This document shows positions 16,435 to 23,951 of a stretch of 32,221 nt of DNA, piece by piece; the first letter of the stretch is position 1, and each line of letters starts with the position of its first letter. Made by a program: the position numbers and the translations under genes. The notes under the pieces were generated by a model, which saw only the letters and a list, made by a program, of their open reading frames with translations, searched no databases and was not told where the DNA came from. The DNA is from Promethearchaeota archaeon (GTDB lineage Archaea; Asgardarchaeota; Lokiarchaeia; Sigyniarchaeales; SOKP01): positions 1-32,221 of the forward strand of contig JAGXNO010000041.1 in NCBI GenBank assembly GCA_019894975.1. The letters are read 5' to 3'.

Positions 16435-16537
16435 AGCCTCCGGCGGGAATTTCCGAGTAAAAGGATCCTCTTATCTCTTTTGAACCCGCGGCCTTTGCCT
16501 TACCAAGGCAATGCTCTACCACCTAAGCCACGGAGGC
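16435..16537 (-). tRNA. tRNA-Thr (GGT) with a T-loop intron
   Basis: Acceptor arms GCCTCCG (16537-16531) and CGGAGGC (16442-16436) pair fully; discriminator T, as in many archaeal threonine tRNAs; no CCA encoded. D stem GCTT/GAGC, anticodon stem TTGCC/GGCAA with an intact 7-nt loop TTGGTAA, hence anticodon GGT and no intron at 37/38. The T stem GCGGG/CCCGC closes only when 30 nt within the loop are removed (TTCAA then TT), giving a 72-nt body. The gene lies 17 bases upstream of tRNA-Met on the same strand, so one precursor is likely. Confidence 0.9.
16450..16479 (-). other. Non-canonical T-loop intron of tRNA-Thr
   Basis: Thirty nt inserted between A58 and T59. GAG and CTC near its ends and an AGGATCCT palindrome in the middle allow folding. 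It has AGATAAG and CTTTTAC in the same order as the tRNA-Met T-loop intron. Confidence 0.8.
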
Positions 16538-16664
16538 ATAATTAAACTTCTAACAAACTAAGTAATTAAAGTTAAATTAAAAATTTTATTACGAAATAAG
16601 TTTTTTTCACTTATAAAATGTAGTAAGTGATGTCGTTAAAATAATATAGAAATAATTGTTCAAC

Positions 16665-17480
16665 TTATATTTTCGATGCTTTTAACGTAAAGAAAAGAGG
16701 GATCTCAGCTTTTTGATTTTTCAGTTTATAATATCCATTAGAATCTTGTTCTGAAAATGAATATACTTGAAATGGTAGGTATGGATGCTCATTAAAGAAA
16801 TCAATTTTTAAACCTGCTTGTATTAATGAATTGATAATATCTGATAAGCTGTGTTCCCACTCATATTCTTTAAGGGGTTTCATATGAGGTTTATTAGATG
16901 CGTAAGAACCTTCAACAGTATCTTCCATTGGTTCCGCACTATGAAAATAATTGTATCTAAGTTGTAATTCCTCTGGATGTTCATTATCAAACATTTTTGA
17001 GAAAGGATGACCGTCAGCAATATAGAAAAATCCTCCTGGTTTTAAGAAATGAGCAATAATTTCAGCCCATTTTCTAAGATCGTTTAACCAGCACAATACT
17101 CCTATAGATGTATATATTATATCGAACTTCTCAGAAAGCACATTTGGTAAATCATAAAGGTTTGATCGAATAAATTTTCCAGAAAGATTAGCTTTTTCCG
17201 TTAAAACTTTCGCTAGTCTTATTGCCTCACCTGAAAAATCAATACCTGTAACTATTGCCCCCTCTCGTTCCCAGGAAAGTGTATCTAATCCAAAATGACA
17301 TTGAAGATGTAGCAACTTCTTACCTTTAACACTACCAATATCATTTAATTCATACTGTTTTAGGGTAGTCTTTCCTTCAAGAAATGAGTTAACACTATAA
17401 AATTCACTTTCATTATGGAAATGTTCTTTTGCAAATTCATCCCACATCTTTTGATTTGCTTTAAAATATTTATCATTCAC
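16665..17480 (-). CDS. Class I SAM-dependent methyltransferase
   Basis: A 271-residue protein with the Rossmann methyltransferase fold. SAM-binding motif I is LLHLQCHFGLDTLSW (about residues 53-67), followed by VTGIDFSGEAIRLA (acidic ribose-binding Asp, about 75-88), FDIIYTSIGVLCWLNDL (about 118-134) and the LKPGGFFYIADGHPF post-motif (about 145-160). The N-terminal YFKANQKMWDEFA segment is typical of small-molecule methyltransferases of this group. The substrate is not predictable. The start is a GTG at 17480, with no in-frame ATG nearby. It lies on the same strand as, but 184 bases upstream of, the tRNA-Thr 5' end region. Confidence 0.87.
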   Translation of the reverse strand: MNDKYFKANQKMWDEFAKEHFHNESEFYSVNSFLEGKTTLKQYELNDIGSVKGKKLLHLQCHFGLDTLSWEREGAIVTGIDFSGEAIRLAKVLTEKANLSGKFIRSNLYDLPNVLSEKFDIIYTSIGVLCWLNDLRKWAEIIAHFLKPGGFFYIADGHPFSKMFDNEHPEELQLRYNYFHSAEPMEDTVEGSYASNKPHMKPLKEYEWEHSLSDIINSLIQAGLKIDFFNEHPYLPFQVYSFSEQDSNGYYKLKNQKAEIPLFFTLKASKI

Positions 17481-17606
17481 TTAGGAAACCTGCGAAAAAT
17501 ATCAATACTTATGATTATTAAGAATTCATTTAATAAATATTTTTAAAACAGTTTCTTATATGCAAGATAATTTTATAAAAAAAAAGGAGATAAAAGATTA
17601 AATTAT

Positions 17607-18284
17607 TTACAAATTGGCTGTAAGTAATAATCCTAGTGTAATATAGAATTGGGCTAAGATGTATGTAGTCATGATGATAAGTCTTGCGTTGGTAAACTCT
17701 CCCGCCCATTTATTTACTGCAATGCAAGCATCTGAGAATATAAAAGAAATTGAACCGACATATACTAAGACAAACGGTAAGCCTGCAAATTCTGCCAATC
17801 TGAAGATGGCTGCGATATGCATTAATAGAATAGCTCCTAAATATACTAATACGGGAATTTTCATGTCTTCTGTCTTTTTAATGAATCTTGGTACTGTAAA
17901 TACTAGTATCAAAATTGCTGGACCAAGCAGAAAGAATCCCCATGAAGTAAAATTGGTAATATCTGATATAGATAAGAAAAATGATATAATGTAGAACAGC
18001 TGGTTAATTAAAAAGGCAACCATCCCGAATAAAAACCATTTTTCTTCATTTTCAAGCATCAAGAAAATATCGCCCGCACACCCACCAATTAACGCGACGA
18101 TTATTAACCAGTCGACATTGTTTATTGATGTTGTTTCGATTACTCCAAAAGTATAAAATAATATCAGTAAGGGCATCAAAAGTGGCTTAGTTAAATATTC
18201 AATTTTTTTAATGTCTTTATATTCACTAAAGATTTCTATTCCCGCGAAAATGAAGAATAGAACCAAAAAAATGTATTCAATCAT
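17607..18284 (-). CDS. Lysoplasmalogenase-like YhhN/TMEM86 family membrane protein
   Basis: A 225-residue protein with about eight hydrophobic helices. The family pattern is visible: EYLTKPLLMPLLIL (about residues 28-41, conserved KP), GGCAGDIFLML (about 66-76, conserved GD), FLFGMVAFLINQLFYIISF (about 82-100) and a C-terminal SDACIAVNKW segment (about 184-193). Characterised relatives hydrolyse the vinyl-ether bond of lysoplasmalogens in the membrane. In an archaeon the true ether-lipid substrate is uncertain. It is preceded by its own 200-base upstream region. Confidence 0.82.
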   Translation of the reverse strand: MIEYIFLVLFFIFAGIEIFSEYKDIKKIEYLTKPLLMPLLILFYTFGVIETTSINNVDWLIIVALIGGCAGDIFLMLENEEKWFLFGMVAFLINQLFYIISFFLSISDITNFTSWGFFLLGPAILILVFTVPRFIKKTEDMKIPVLVYLGAILLMHIAAIFRLAEFAGLPFVLVYVGSISFIFSDACIAVNKWAGEFTNARLIIMTTYILAQFYITLGLLLTANL

Positions 18285-18484
18285 AGTTTTTCATTGAAGA
18301 GATATGTTTTTAATGATATTCATTTAATTAAAAGAAATTTAAATAATTTTGGTATACTTGGTGATATCTTTGTTATTCTGCTTTTCTCAGCTTTTCTCAA
18401 CACAAATTCATATTCTCCAATAAGAAATTTTAAAAATACTTTTTCTTTTACTGTTATAATTTAAAATTATTCAATTAGATTAGT

Positions 18485-19402
18485 ATGCAATTTGGAGCAC
18501 AATTAGTTAATTATTCTACTACTTGGAAAGATACACTTTCGACAATTAAGGTAGTTGAATCGGGGCGTTGGCACAGTCTCTGGTACTCAGATCATTTCTT
18601 TACACCAGTACCTGGATCAGGTCTTGAATCTGAAGAAGCCCTCGAAGGTTGGTCATTGATTACTGCTACCGCTGCCGTTACAAAGCGTCTTCGACTAGGT
18701 ATACTCGTCACAGGCAATAATTACCGAAATCCCGCGTTAATTGCCAAGATGTCAGCCACAGTGGACCAAATTTCTAATGGTCGTCTTATCCTTGGTATCG
18801 GTGCCGGGTGGTACAAGCGTGAGCATGAAGCTTTCGGATGGGAGTTTCCAGGAGTTCGTGAGAGATGTGATCGTCTAGAGGAGGCTTTGGAGTTGATCAA
18901 AAAGCTGTTTAACGCGAAAGGACCTGTTGATTATAACGGTCGTTATTACAAGCTTAATAAGGCATCCTTTTCACCTGCGTGTATTCAGAAACCGCATGTT
19001 CCAATTATGGTTGGTGGTAATGGTGAGAAAAGGACGCTTCGTACACTCGCTCGATTCGGTGATATTTGTAATATAGATTTTAATAATCCTGGATCTCCAG
19101 AAATCTTTAAGCATAAATTAGAAGTACTGGAACGTCATTGTGAAGAATTTGGTCGAGATTCTTCCGAGATTAAAAAAACGATGCTAATTCCCTTTCATCT
19201 TGAAAACAACGAAGAAAAAGCCACCCAACTTCGCAAACAGCGTGGTGATTGGGTCTTAATTGGTACAAAATCATTTATTATTGACCGCATTCAACAGTAT
19301 AAAGACGCAGGTGTCGAAGAAATCATGTTTGGAGGTGTACCAGCCAAACCACAAATATATGAACGTATTAATGATGAAATTCTATCAGCTTTCAATAAAT
19401 AA
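18485..19402 (+). CDS. LLM class (luciferase-like) F420-dependent oxidoreductase
   Basis: A 305-residue TIM-barrel protein of the bacterial-luciferase superfamily, whose archaeal members usually use coenzyme F420 or flavin. Diagnostic segments are WYSDHFF (about residues 33-39), RLGILVTGNNYRNPALIAKM (about 71-90), TVDQISNGRLILGIGAGW (about 92-109), and KPHVPIMVGGNGEKRTLR near 170-187. The substrate cannot be inferred. The coding sequence is visibly richer in G+C than the genes around it, using codons such as CGT, GGT and GCC often, which suggests later acquisition than its AT-rich neighbours. The ATG at 18485 has no Shine-Dalgarno sequence and follows AT-rich TATA-like sequence near 18453. 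Confidence 0.9.
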   Translation: MQFGAQLVNYSTTWKDTLSTIKVVESGRWHSLWYSDHFFTPVPGSGLESEEALEGWSLITATAAVTKRLRLGILVTGNNYRNPALIAKMSATVDQISNGRLILGIGAGWYKREHEAFGWEFPGVRERCDRLEEALELIKKLFNAKGPVDYNGRYYKLNKASFSPACIQKPHVPIMVGGNGEKRTLRTLARFGDICNIDFNNPGSPEIFKHKLEVLERHCEEFGRDSSEIKKTMLIPFHLENNEEKATQLRKQRGDWVLIGTKSFIIDRIQQYKDAGVEEIMFGGVPAKPQIYERINDEILSAFNK

Positions 19403-19505
19403 AACGTAATTAATAATTATCTCTATATTTTTACAATTTAATAAAATCTTTCTTATCTAGTCTCACTAATTCACTATTATAATAATCGTTTTATCCATAG
19501 AAAGA

Positions 19506-19517
19506 TTTAAATATAAA
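19506..19517 (+). promoter_or_regulatory. TATA box of the redox operon
   Basis: TTTAAATATAAA lies about 25 bases before the centre of the TCGAA palindromes, placing the expected transcription start inside the operator. Confidence 0.55.
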
Positions 19518-19532
19518 GTGACTTTGTTCTAG

Positions 19533-19568
19533 ATCGAACAGTTCGATATCGAACAATCGAAATCGAAA
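19533..19568. promoter_or_regulatory. Nested TCGAA palindromes, probable MarR operator
   Basis: ATCGAAC-A-GTTCGAT (19533-19547) is a perfect 7+7 inverted repeat; it overlaps the perfect 14-base palindrome GTTCGATATCGAAC (19541-19554). Two more TCGAAA half-sites follow at 19557 and 19563. The cluster lies just after the TATA box and before the small ORF, where a bound repressor would block transcription. The only DNA-binding protein of the operon is the MarR protein at 21175. Confidence 0.65.
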
Positions 19569-19591
19569 CATTAAAAATGGAGGAATAAAGC

Positions 19592-19738
19592 ATGGATACA
19601 ACGTCTTTTTATTTTGAAACCTATAATTTCAAATGCAGAAAACACGTTAAATCTAGTCGAAGTGAGGAAATTAGTGAAAAGATTACTTCTGAAAAAATTT
19701 ATTCCGAATTAAAAAATATCGGTGAAAATGATAAATAA
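19592..19738 (+). CDS. Small ORF heading the redox operon
   Basis: A 48-codon ORF starting MDTTSFYFETYNFKCRKH, the first to follow the operator. It has the best ribosome-binding site of the operon (GGAGGAA at about 19579-19585, 8 bases before the ATG), better than that of the flavin reductase gene, which its 3' end overlaps. The product is polar and basic with one cysteine. I recognise no family. It may be a real small protein or a leader whose translation couples into the next gene; overlap of 11-17 bases supports coupling. Confidence 0.5.
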   Translation: MDTTSFYFETYNFKCRKHVKSSRSEEISEKITSEKIYSELKNIGENDK

Positions 19739-20303
19739 AATAAAGACTGGATGGAAGTTGCCAATATTACCTTTACCTGTATGCTTGTTAGGAGCACATG
19801 TTAATGATAAACCCAATTTCAATACTATTGTGTGGTTTAACATGTTGCATGATAATCCCCCTTTAATTGGCGTTGCGATGTCTAAAAGACATTATACTAA
19901 TCAAGGTATTAAGGAAAATAAAACATTCAGTATTAATATCCCCACAAGCGATATGGTCACTGTAACAGATTATTGTGGCTTGCATTCTGGTTCGAAAGTT
20001 GATAAATCCAAAGAATTCGAGCTTTTTTATGGAGATCTCAAGACAGCTCCAATGATAAAAGAATGTAGTGTAAATATTGAGTGTAGCCTATACAATACCA
20101 TTGAATTTAAGAATACTGAGTTATTTGTAGGTGAAATAACTGAGATATATACTGATGAAAAATACGTAAAAGATAAGGAAGCTGATGTAAATAATTTCGA
20201 TTCTTTTATGTTTTTAATGCCTAATGGTCCATATTTAAAACTTGGGGATTATCTTGCTAAAGCTTATAATGTAGGTAAAAGTTATAATCCTAAAAATGAA
20301 TAA
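19722..20303 (+). CDS. Flavin reductase-like, FMN-binding protein
   Basis: A 193-residue protein of the flavin reductase/flavoredoxin split-barrel family. Visible are LPVCLLGAHVNDKPNFNTIVWF (about residues 18-39; the flavin-binding part of the family), DNPPLIGVAMSKRHYTNQGI (about 43-62), TFSINIPTSDMV (about 67-78), TDYCGLHSGSKVDKS (about 81-95) and LFVGEITEIY near 137-146. It probably binds FMN and reduces a small substrate with NAD(P)H or F420H2. The start used is GTG 19722; ATG 19728 in the same frame is equally likely. It overlaps the preceding small ORF and is followed by the DUF3795 gene after 35 bases, so it belongs to the MarR-ended operon. Confidence 0.83.
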   Translation: MKMINKIKTGWKLPILPLPVCLLGAHVNDKPNFNTIVWFNMLHDNPPLIGVAMSKRHYTNQGIKENKTFSINIPTSDMVTVTDYCGLHSGSKVDKSKEFELFYGDLKTAPMIKECSVNIECSLYNTIEFKNTELFVGEITEIYTDEKYVKDKEADVNNFDSFMFLMPNGPYLKLGDYLAKAYNVGKSYNPKNE

Positions 20304-20338
20304 AAATATAAAAAAAGAGTTAAAGGAGGAATTAAAAT

Positions 20339-20677
20339 ATGGAAGAAATTATTGCCTATTGTGGGCTTAATTGTTCCGCATACCCTGCATATATTGCTAC
20401 CCAAAAAGATGATTATGAAGAAATTAAAAAAGTTGCAGAGCAGTGGTCAAATGAGTCAATGTCATTTAAACCAGAAGATATATATTGTGATGGGTGTAAT
20501 TCGGATGAGAGAGTTTTTAGTTGGTGTAAGGATTGCCCAACAAGGAACTGTTGTAGGGAACACCAACTTGAAAATTGTGCTTACTGCACAGATTATTTCT
20601 GTGATAACTTAAAGAAGACTTTTGGCATGGATCCTACTGCTAAAGAAAGATTAGATGATATTAGAAAGAACTTATAA
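20339..20677 (+). CDS. DUF3795 cysteine-rich protein
   Basis: A 112-residue protein with the DUF3795 cysteine array: CGLNC at the N-terminus (residues 8-12), CDGC in the middle (about 50-53), then WCKDCPTRNCC (about 62-72) and CAYCTDYFC (about 80-88) ahead of the C-terminal helix. Such proteins are found widely in archaea and anaerobic bacteria; the cysteines suggest binding of zinc or an iron-sulfur cluster. No reaction is known to me. AAGGAGG precedes the ATG. It lies in the MarR operon between two flavoprotein-like genes, which points to redox stress or flavin-linked chemistry. Confidence 0.85.
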   Translation: MEEIIAYCGLNCSAYPAYIATQKDDYEEIKKVAEQWSNESMSFKPEDIYCDGCNSDERVFSWCKDCPTRNCCREHQLENCAYCTDYFCDNLKKTFGMDPTAKERLDDIRKNL

Positions 20678-20704
20678 AATTAAAACTACTTAAAGGAGAT
20701 GTTT

Positions 20705-21175
20705 ATGGAATTAGAAGAAGTTAAAGATATAAGTTTGGAATTAATAGAGACATCTAAAGCCGCTTATTTAACAACTATTGACTCTGAAGGATATCCAATA
20801 ACGAGAGCCATGTTTAATTTAAGGAATAAAGAGCAATTTCCAGAATTTTCGGATTTTTTTGCAGAACAAGAAAATGAGTTTATGATCTTTATTTCTACAA
20901 ATACATCATCATCGAAAGTGGAGCATATTAAGAAAAATCCTAAAATTTCTGTGTATTTCTGTGATCCCGAAGAGTTTAAAGGAGTTATGTTTGGAGGTGA
21001 AGCAGAAATCATTGTTGATCCAAAAATAAAAAAGAATATTTGGTTAGATTGGTGGACAAGATATTATCCTGATGGATTAGAAGATCCGGATTATACATTG
21101 TTTAAGTTACATCCAAAAAATGCAAGATTTTACTATAAATTAACTCAAGTTCATTTTGTCCCAGGAGAAGAATAA
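20705..21175 (+). CDS. Pyridoxamine 5'-phosphate oxidase-like FMN-binding protein
   Basis: A split-barrel protein of about 156 residues in the general-stress-protein-26 group of the PNPOx-like superfamily. Recognisable are AAYLTTIDSEGYPITRAMFNL (about residues 18-38), FISTNTSSSKVEHIKKNPKISVYF (about 62-85) and GVMFGGEAEII (about 93-103), ending with FKLHPKNARFYY. Members bind FMN, F420 or heme. I chose ATG 20705, 6 bases after the strong AAAGGAG; an ATG at 20699 in frame would sit directly on it. The stop overlaps the MarR start (TAATG), so translation is coupled. Confidence 0.85.
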   Translation: MELEEVKDISLELIETSKAAYLTTIDSEGYPITRAMFNLRNKEQFPEFSDFFAEQENEFMIFISTNTSSSKVEHIKKNPKISVYFCDPEEFKGVMFGGEAEIIVDPKIKKNIWLDWWTRYYPDGLEDPDYTLFKLHPKNARFYYKLTQVHFVPGEE

Positions 21176-21642
21176 TGGCAAATATGAGGGAGGGAGGATT
21201 TTTGATTTCAAAGATTCAGAAATTATCTAGTAGGATCTTTGCAAAATTACTGCGAGAATATAAAGCGGTTGAAATAACTCCTGCTCAAGGTAGGGTTATG
21301 TTTCCACTCTGGAATTCAAATAAGGATAAATTATCCTTCCACGAATTATTAAAAATAACCTCATTAAGTAAAGCCACTTTATCTCATTTGTTAGACAACC
21401 TTGAAAAGTCTGGACATATAAAACGAATCCCACCTCGAGGAGATGAAGATAAACGAACTGTATATATTAAACTAACAGAAGAAGATAAAGAGCTCCAGGA
21501 AAAATATGTTGAAGTATCTAATCAAATGAAAGATCTTTTTTATAAAGGATTCACTGAAGAGGATATTGATGAGTTCGAAGAATATTTAAAACGACTATTA
21601 GATAACTTGACGGATTATAATGAAGAAAGAGAATCACAATAA
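21175..21642 (+). CDS. MarR-family transcriptional regulator
   Basis: A 155-residue winged-helix regulator. The fold is shown by LLKITSLSKATLSHLLDNLEKSGHIKRIPPRGDEDKRTVYIKLTEE (about residues 57-102): recognition helix then beta-wing with the conserved D-x-R at its tip. Helices before and after form the dimer domain. MarR proteins usually repress their own operon and release DNA on binding phenolic or oxidising ligands. It is the last gene of the operon opened by the TCGAA palindromes at 19533-19568, the most probable target. GGAG lies 7 bases before the start; start alternatives include ATG 21184. Confidence 0.9.
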   Translation: MANMREGGFLISKIQKLSSRIFAKLLREYKAVEITPAQGRVMFPLWNSNKDKLSFHELLKITSLSKATLSHLLDNLEKSGHIKRIPPRGDEDKRTVYIKLTEEDKELQEKYVEVSNQMKDLFYKGFTEEDIDEFEEYLKRLLDNLTDYNEERESQ

Positions 21643-21659
21643 AGAAATTATTTAGTTAG

Positions 21660-21671
21660 TTTTTTTTTTTT
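21660..21671 (+). terminator. Oligo-T terminator of the MarR operon
   Basis: Twelve T in a row, 17 bases after the MarR stop; typical archaeal termination signal. Confidence 0.6.
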
Positions 21672-21700
21672 AAAATCTATTTAATTTTTTCAACACGATC

Positions 21701-22612
21701 TCACTTATTATTTCTAGATATTTTAGGCATATATATTTTTACTCTCGAAAAATGAATTTGAGGAAAGGAAATCTTTGGTAAAATCATCTGAGTGGTAAAT
21801 AATCTATTTGATATGGTTTCATGATTAATTTTTGCGTTAAAAGTCTTATCTTCTTCTAAATTACCAACAAAAATAATCTTTTCATCATCATGGCTCTCTT
21901 GTTGAGGAAGAATATATTGATCTTCAACAGATTCTTTATTACTAACTATTTCATTTTCAATAGATTTAATGAATTCTACAGATTGGAATTTTTTTTCATT
22001 AAGGATTATGCTAAATTGCTCTCTAAAATTCTCAATATTGTCGAATTCTTGAAATTTTTCATACTCAAATACCCATCCTGTATCAACATCATATAACATA
22101 CCTGTAATAGTCAAATCTTCTTTATGAACTCGTAATCTTTTTATATTTGCTAGTTGTTGTTTGATATTTTTCAACTCGTCAGTAAACGGTTTGAAGAAAT
22201 TTTTAATCTGAGAGAAGATATCTAATGATTCTTTTGACCTTGGTGTAAAAAATTCATAGGGAATTTTCTTTCTTAGCTCCAACATCTTAATTTTTGTCAT
22301 TCCACAGTCTAAATGGCCTAAAATTATAATATGCTTAATATTATATTGATAAACAGCTAGAAGTATTGATCTCAGAGCATCTGAAGTAATTAAATTTCCA
22401 GCATTCCTTAAGATGAAGACATCTCCAGGATTTAGTTGAAAAACTCGATGAACATCTATTCTAGGGTCCATACAAGTAAGAATTAAAACAGGATATTTTG
22501 GAATTTTATCATTAACTTCAATATTCTCTAAGCCCTGCAATATCTTCCATTGATACCGTAAATTTCCATTTATTAGTACATTTTCAATATTATCAATCAT
22601 ACCTCTTTCCAC
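21701..22612 (-). CDS. Beta-type carbonic anhydrase with C-terminal extension
   Basis: Beta-carbonic anhydrases are zinc enzymes interconverting CO2 and bicarbonate. The active-site set is intact: CMDPRID (C47, D49, R51) and HLDCGM (H100, C103), with RNAGN between. The catalytic domain ends near residue 185 (TGMLYDVDTGWVFEY). It is followed by about 110 extra residues absent from usual short members: an acidic stretch (ESVEDQYILPQQESHDDE, about 221-238) and a final PK-I/F-P alternating stretch (LPKISFPQIHF then VKIYMPKI). That tail could be an amphipathic strand or membrane-contact region, but no family is recognised. The start shown is GTG 22612; the ATG at 22600 (MIDNIENV) is at least as likely. 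Confidence 0.85.
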   Translation of the reverse strand: MERGMIDNIENVLINGNLRYQWKILQGLENIEVNDKIPKYPVLILTCMDPRIDVHRVFQLNPGDVFILRNAGNLITSDALRSILLAVYQYNIKHIIILGHLDCGMTKIKMLELRKKIPYEFFTPRSKESLDIFSQIKNFFKPFTDELKNIKQQLANIKRLRVHKEDLTITGMLYDVDTGWVFEYEKFQEFDNIENFREQFSIILNEKKFQSVEFIKSIENEIVSNKESVEDQYILPQQESHDDEKIIFVGNLEEDKTFNAKINHETISNRLFTTQMILPKISFPQIHFSRVKIYMPKISRNNK

Positions 22613-22679
22613 ATCTCATTTTTAATCTCCTCATAAATTCCTAAAGAATTTTAAAAAAAATATTAAAATGAAAAAAATA

Positions 22680-23846
22680 TTATTTTTTAACTAAAATTTC
22701 TTTAATTTTCTCAGCTCCACCATTGCCAAAAAATTCCTTAATTTTATCAGAATACTCGGGTAAAAGTTGTAAGAACGGCATAATCGCTTTTGAAAGTGAT
22801 GAGAATACATCATTTCCATCACCCATGATAAACATTTTATCCGGTTTTATATGTTTAAATATTTCAGGTAAGATGTTTGTTAACTGAACCGCTAAGAATC
22901 TCTCATCTGCGCTACCCATAGCTTCTACTTGTTTCATAAACCCTTCAGCTTGGGCGAGCATTTGTTGTTTTATATTCTCAGATTCACCTTCAGCTTGAGC
23001 TATTAACCTACGTTTTATTTGTTGAGCATCAGCATCAGCTTCAATAATTTTCTTTCGTCTATCACCATCAGCTTCAATTATCTTACGTTCTCTTTCTTGT
23101 TCTGCAATAGCTATTTCTTTTTCCTTCCTACGTATTTCAATCTCCCTTTCAACAGACTGTTCTTGAATTCCTAATTCATTTTTAACATCTAATTCTCTTA
23201 ATCTTGATTCTCTTTCTGCTTCAGCTTTTGCTATTCTAGCTTTTCTATGTTCCTCAGCTTGTTTAGATGCTTCCATATTCTTTTTAAGCTCTGGTTCACC
23301 AATAATAACTTCTATTATTTCTAAAGATTCGATCACTATGCCCCAATCAGATGTTAATTCATGTAAATCTTTTTCAACATGATCAATTATCTCTCTTCTT
23401 TCTCTAATGATCTTTTCCAGTGGCATATTAGCACATGTAGTACGAATAATCGCTTCGGTTGCGCCTTTTAATATTTTCTCAACATAATTATCATCTCTCA
23501 TATTCCATGAGACCGCACTGAAAGCTTTTTCTGGATCAATCACCTTCCAAATCAACAATCCCTCGATCTCAATGTTTTGATATTCGCTTGAGACTACCTG
23601 TTCATGAGCTTCAACTAAAGTTTGAATACTAGTAGTAGGAATAACGATATACTCATCTATCAATGGAAGTAAAACTATACTTCCACCCAATCCTGCATGT
23701 TTAACTTTACCATTACGTAAATGGATAACAAACTGGTTTGTTTTAAACTTTCTATATCGTGCGGCGAAAAAGATTACAAACAGGAATATTACAATACCAA
23801 TTGAAACCCCTATCCCTACAAATAAGGGGTTTATTTCAAATATCAA
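22680..23846 (-). CDS. Flotillin-like SPFH/Band 7 protein
   Basis: A 388-residue membrane scaffold protein. Residues about 7-28 form a membrane helix, followed by the SPFH/Band 7 domain (about 35-185: FVIHLRNGKVKHAGLGGSIV, then IEGLLIWKVIDPEKAF and SDWGIVIESLEI), a long coiled coil with Glu-Ala-rich repeats (about 195-310, including the family-type AQAEGESENIKQQMLAQAEG) and a hydrophobic C-terminal segment. Flotillins oligomerise and organise membrane microdomains. The start is TTG 23846, 12 bases after a strong GGAGGG. It is 105 bases downstream of an NfeD-like gene on the same strand, the classical partner of flotillins in prokaryotes. Confidence 0.88.
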   Translation of the reverse strand: MIFEINPLFVGIGVSIGIVIFLFVIFFAARYRKFKTNQFVIHLRNGKVKHAGLGGSIVLLPLIDEYIVIPTTSIQTLVEAHEQVVSSEYQNIEIEGLLIWKVIDPEKAFSAVSWNMRDDNYVEKILKGATEAIIRTTCANMPLEKIIRERREIIDHVEKDLHELTSDWGIVIESLEIIEVIIGEPELKKNMEASKQAEEHRKARIAKAEAERESRLRELDVKNELGIQEQSVEREIEIRRKEKEIAIAEQERERKIIEADGDRRKKIIEADADAQQIKRRLIAQAEGESENIKQQMLAQAEGFMKQVEAMGSADERFLAVQLTNILPEIFKHIKPDKMFIMGDGNDVFSSLSKAIMPFLQLLPEYSDKIKEFFGNGGAEKIKEILVKK

Positions 23847-23951
23847 TCTTCTTTTCTTCCCTCCTTTTTTTTATTTTGTTAAATCCTTTATTATTTTTGT
23901 TTAAATCTCAAAATTCCATTACACACTCTTTTAACCAAATACAATTTATAA

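Noticed and set aside
16461..16470. AGGATCCT palindrome as a protein-binding site
   Set aside because: It lies inside the tRNA-Thr T-loop intron and is better explained as part of its hairpin.
17659..17994. 111-codon plus-strand ORF
   Set aside because: It is antisense to the lysoplasmalogenase-like gene, which has clear family motifs and membrane helices.
20352..20612. 86-codon ORF overlapping the DUF3795 gene
   Set aside because: Alternate frame of a gene whose cysteine pattern is intact.
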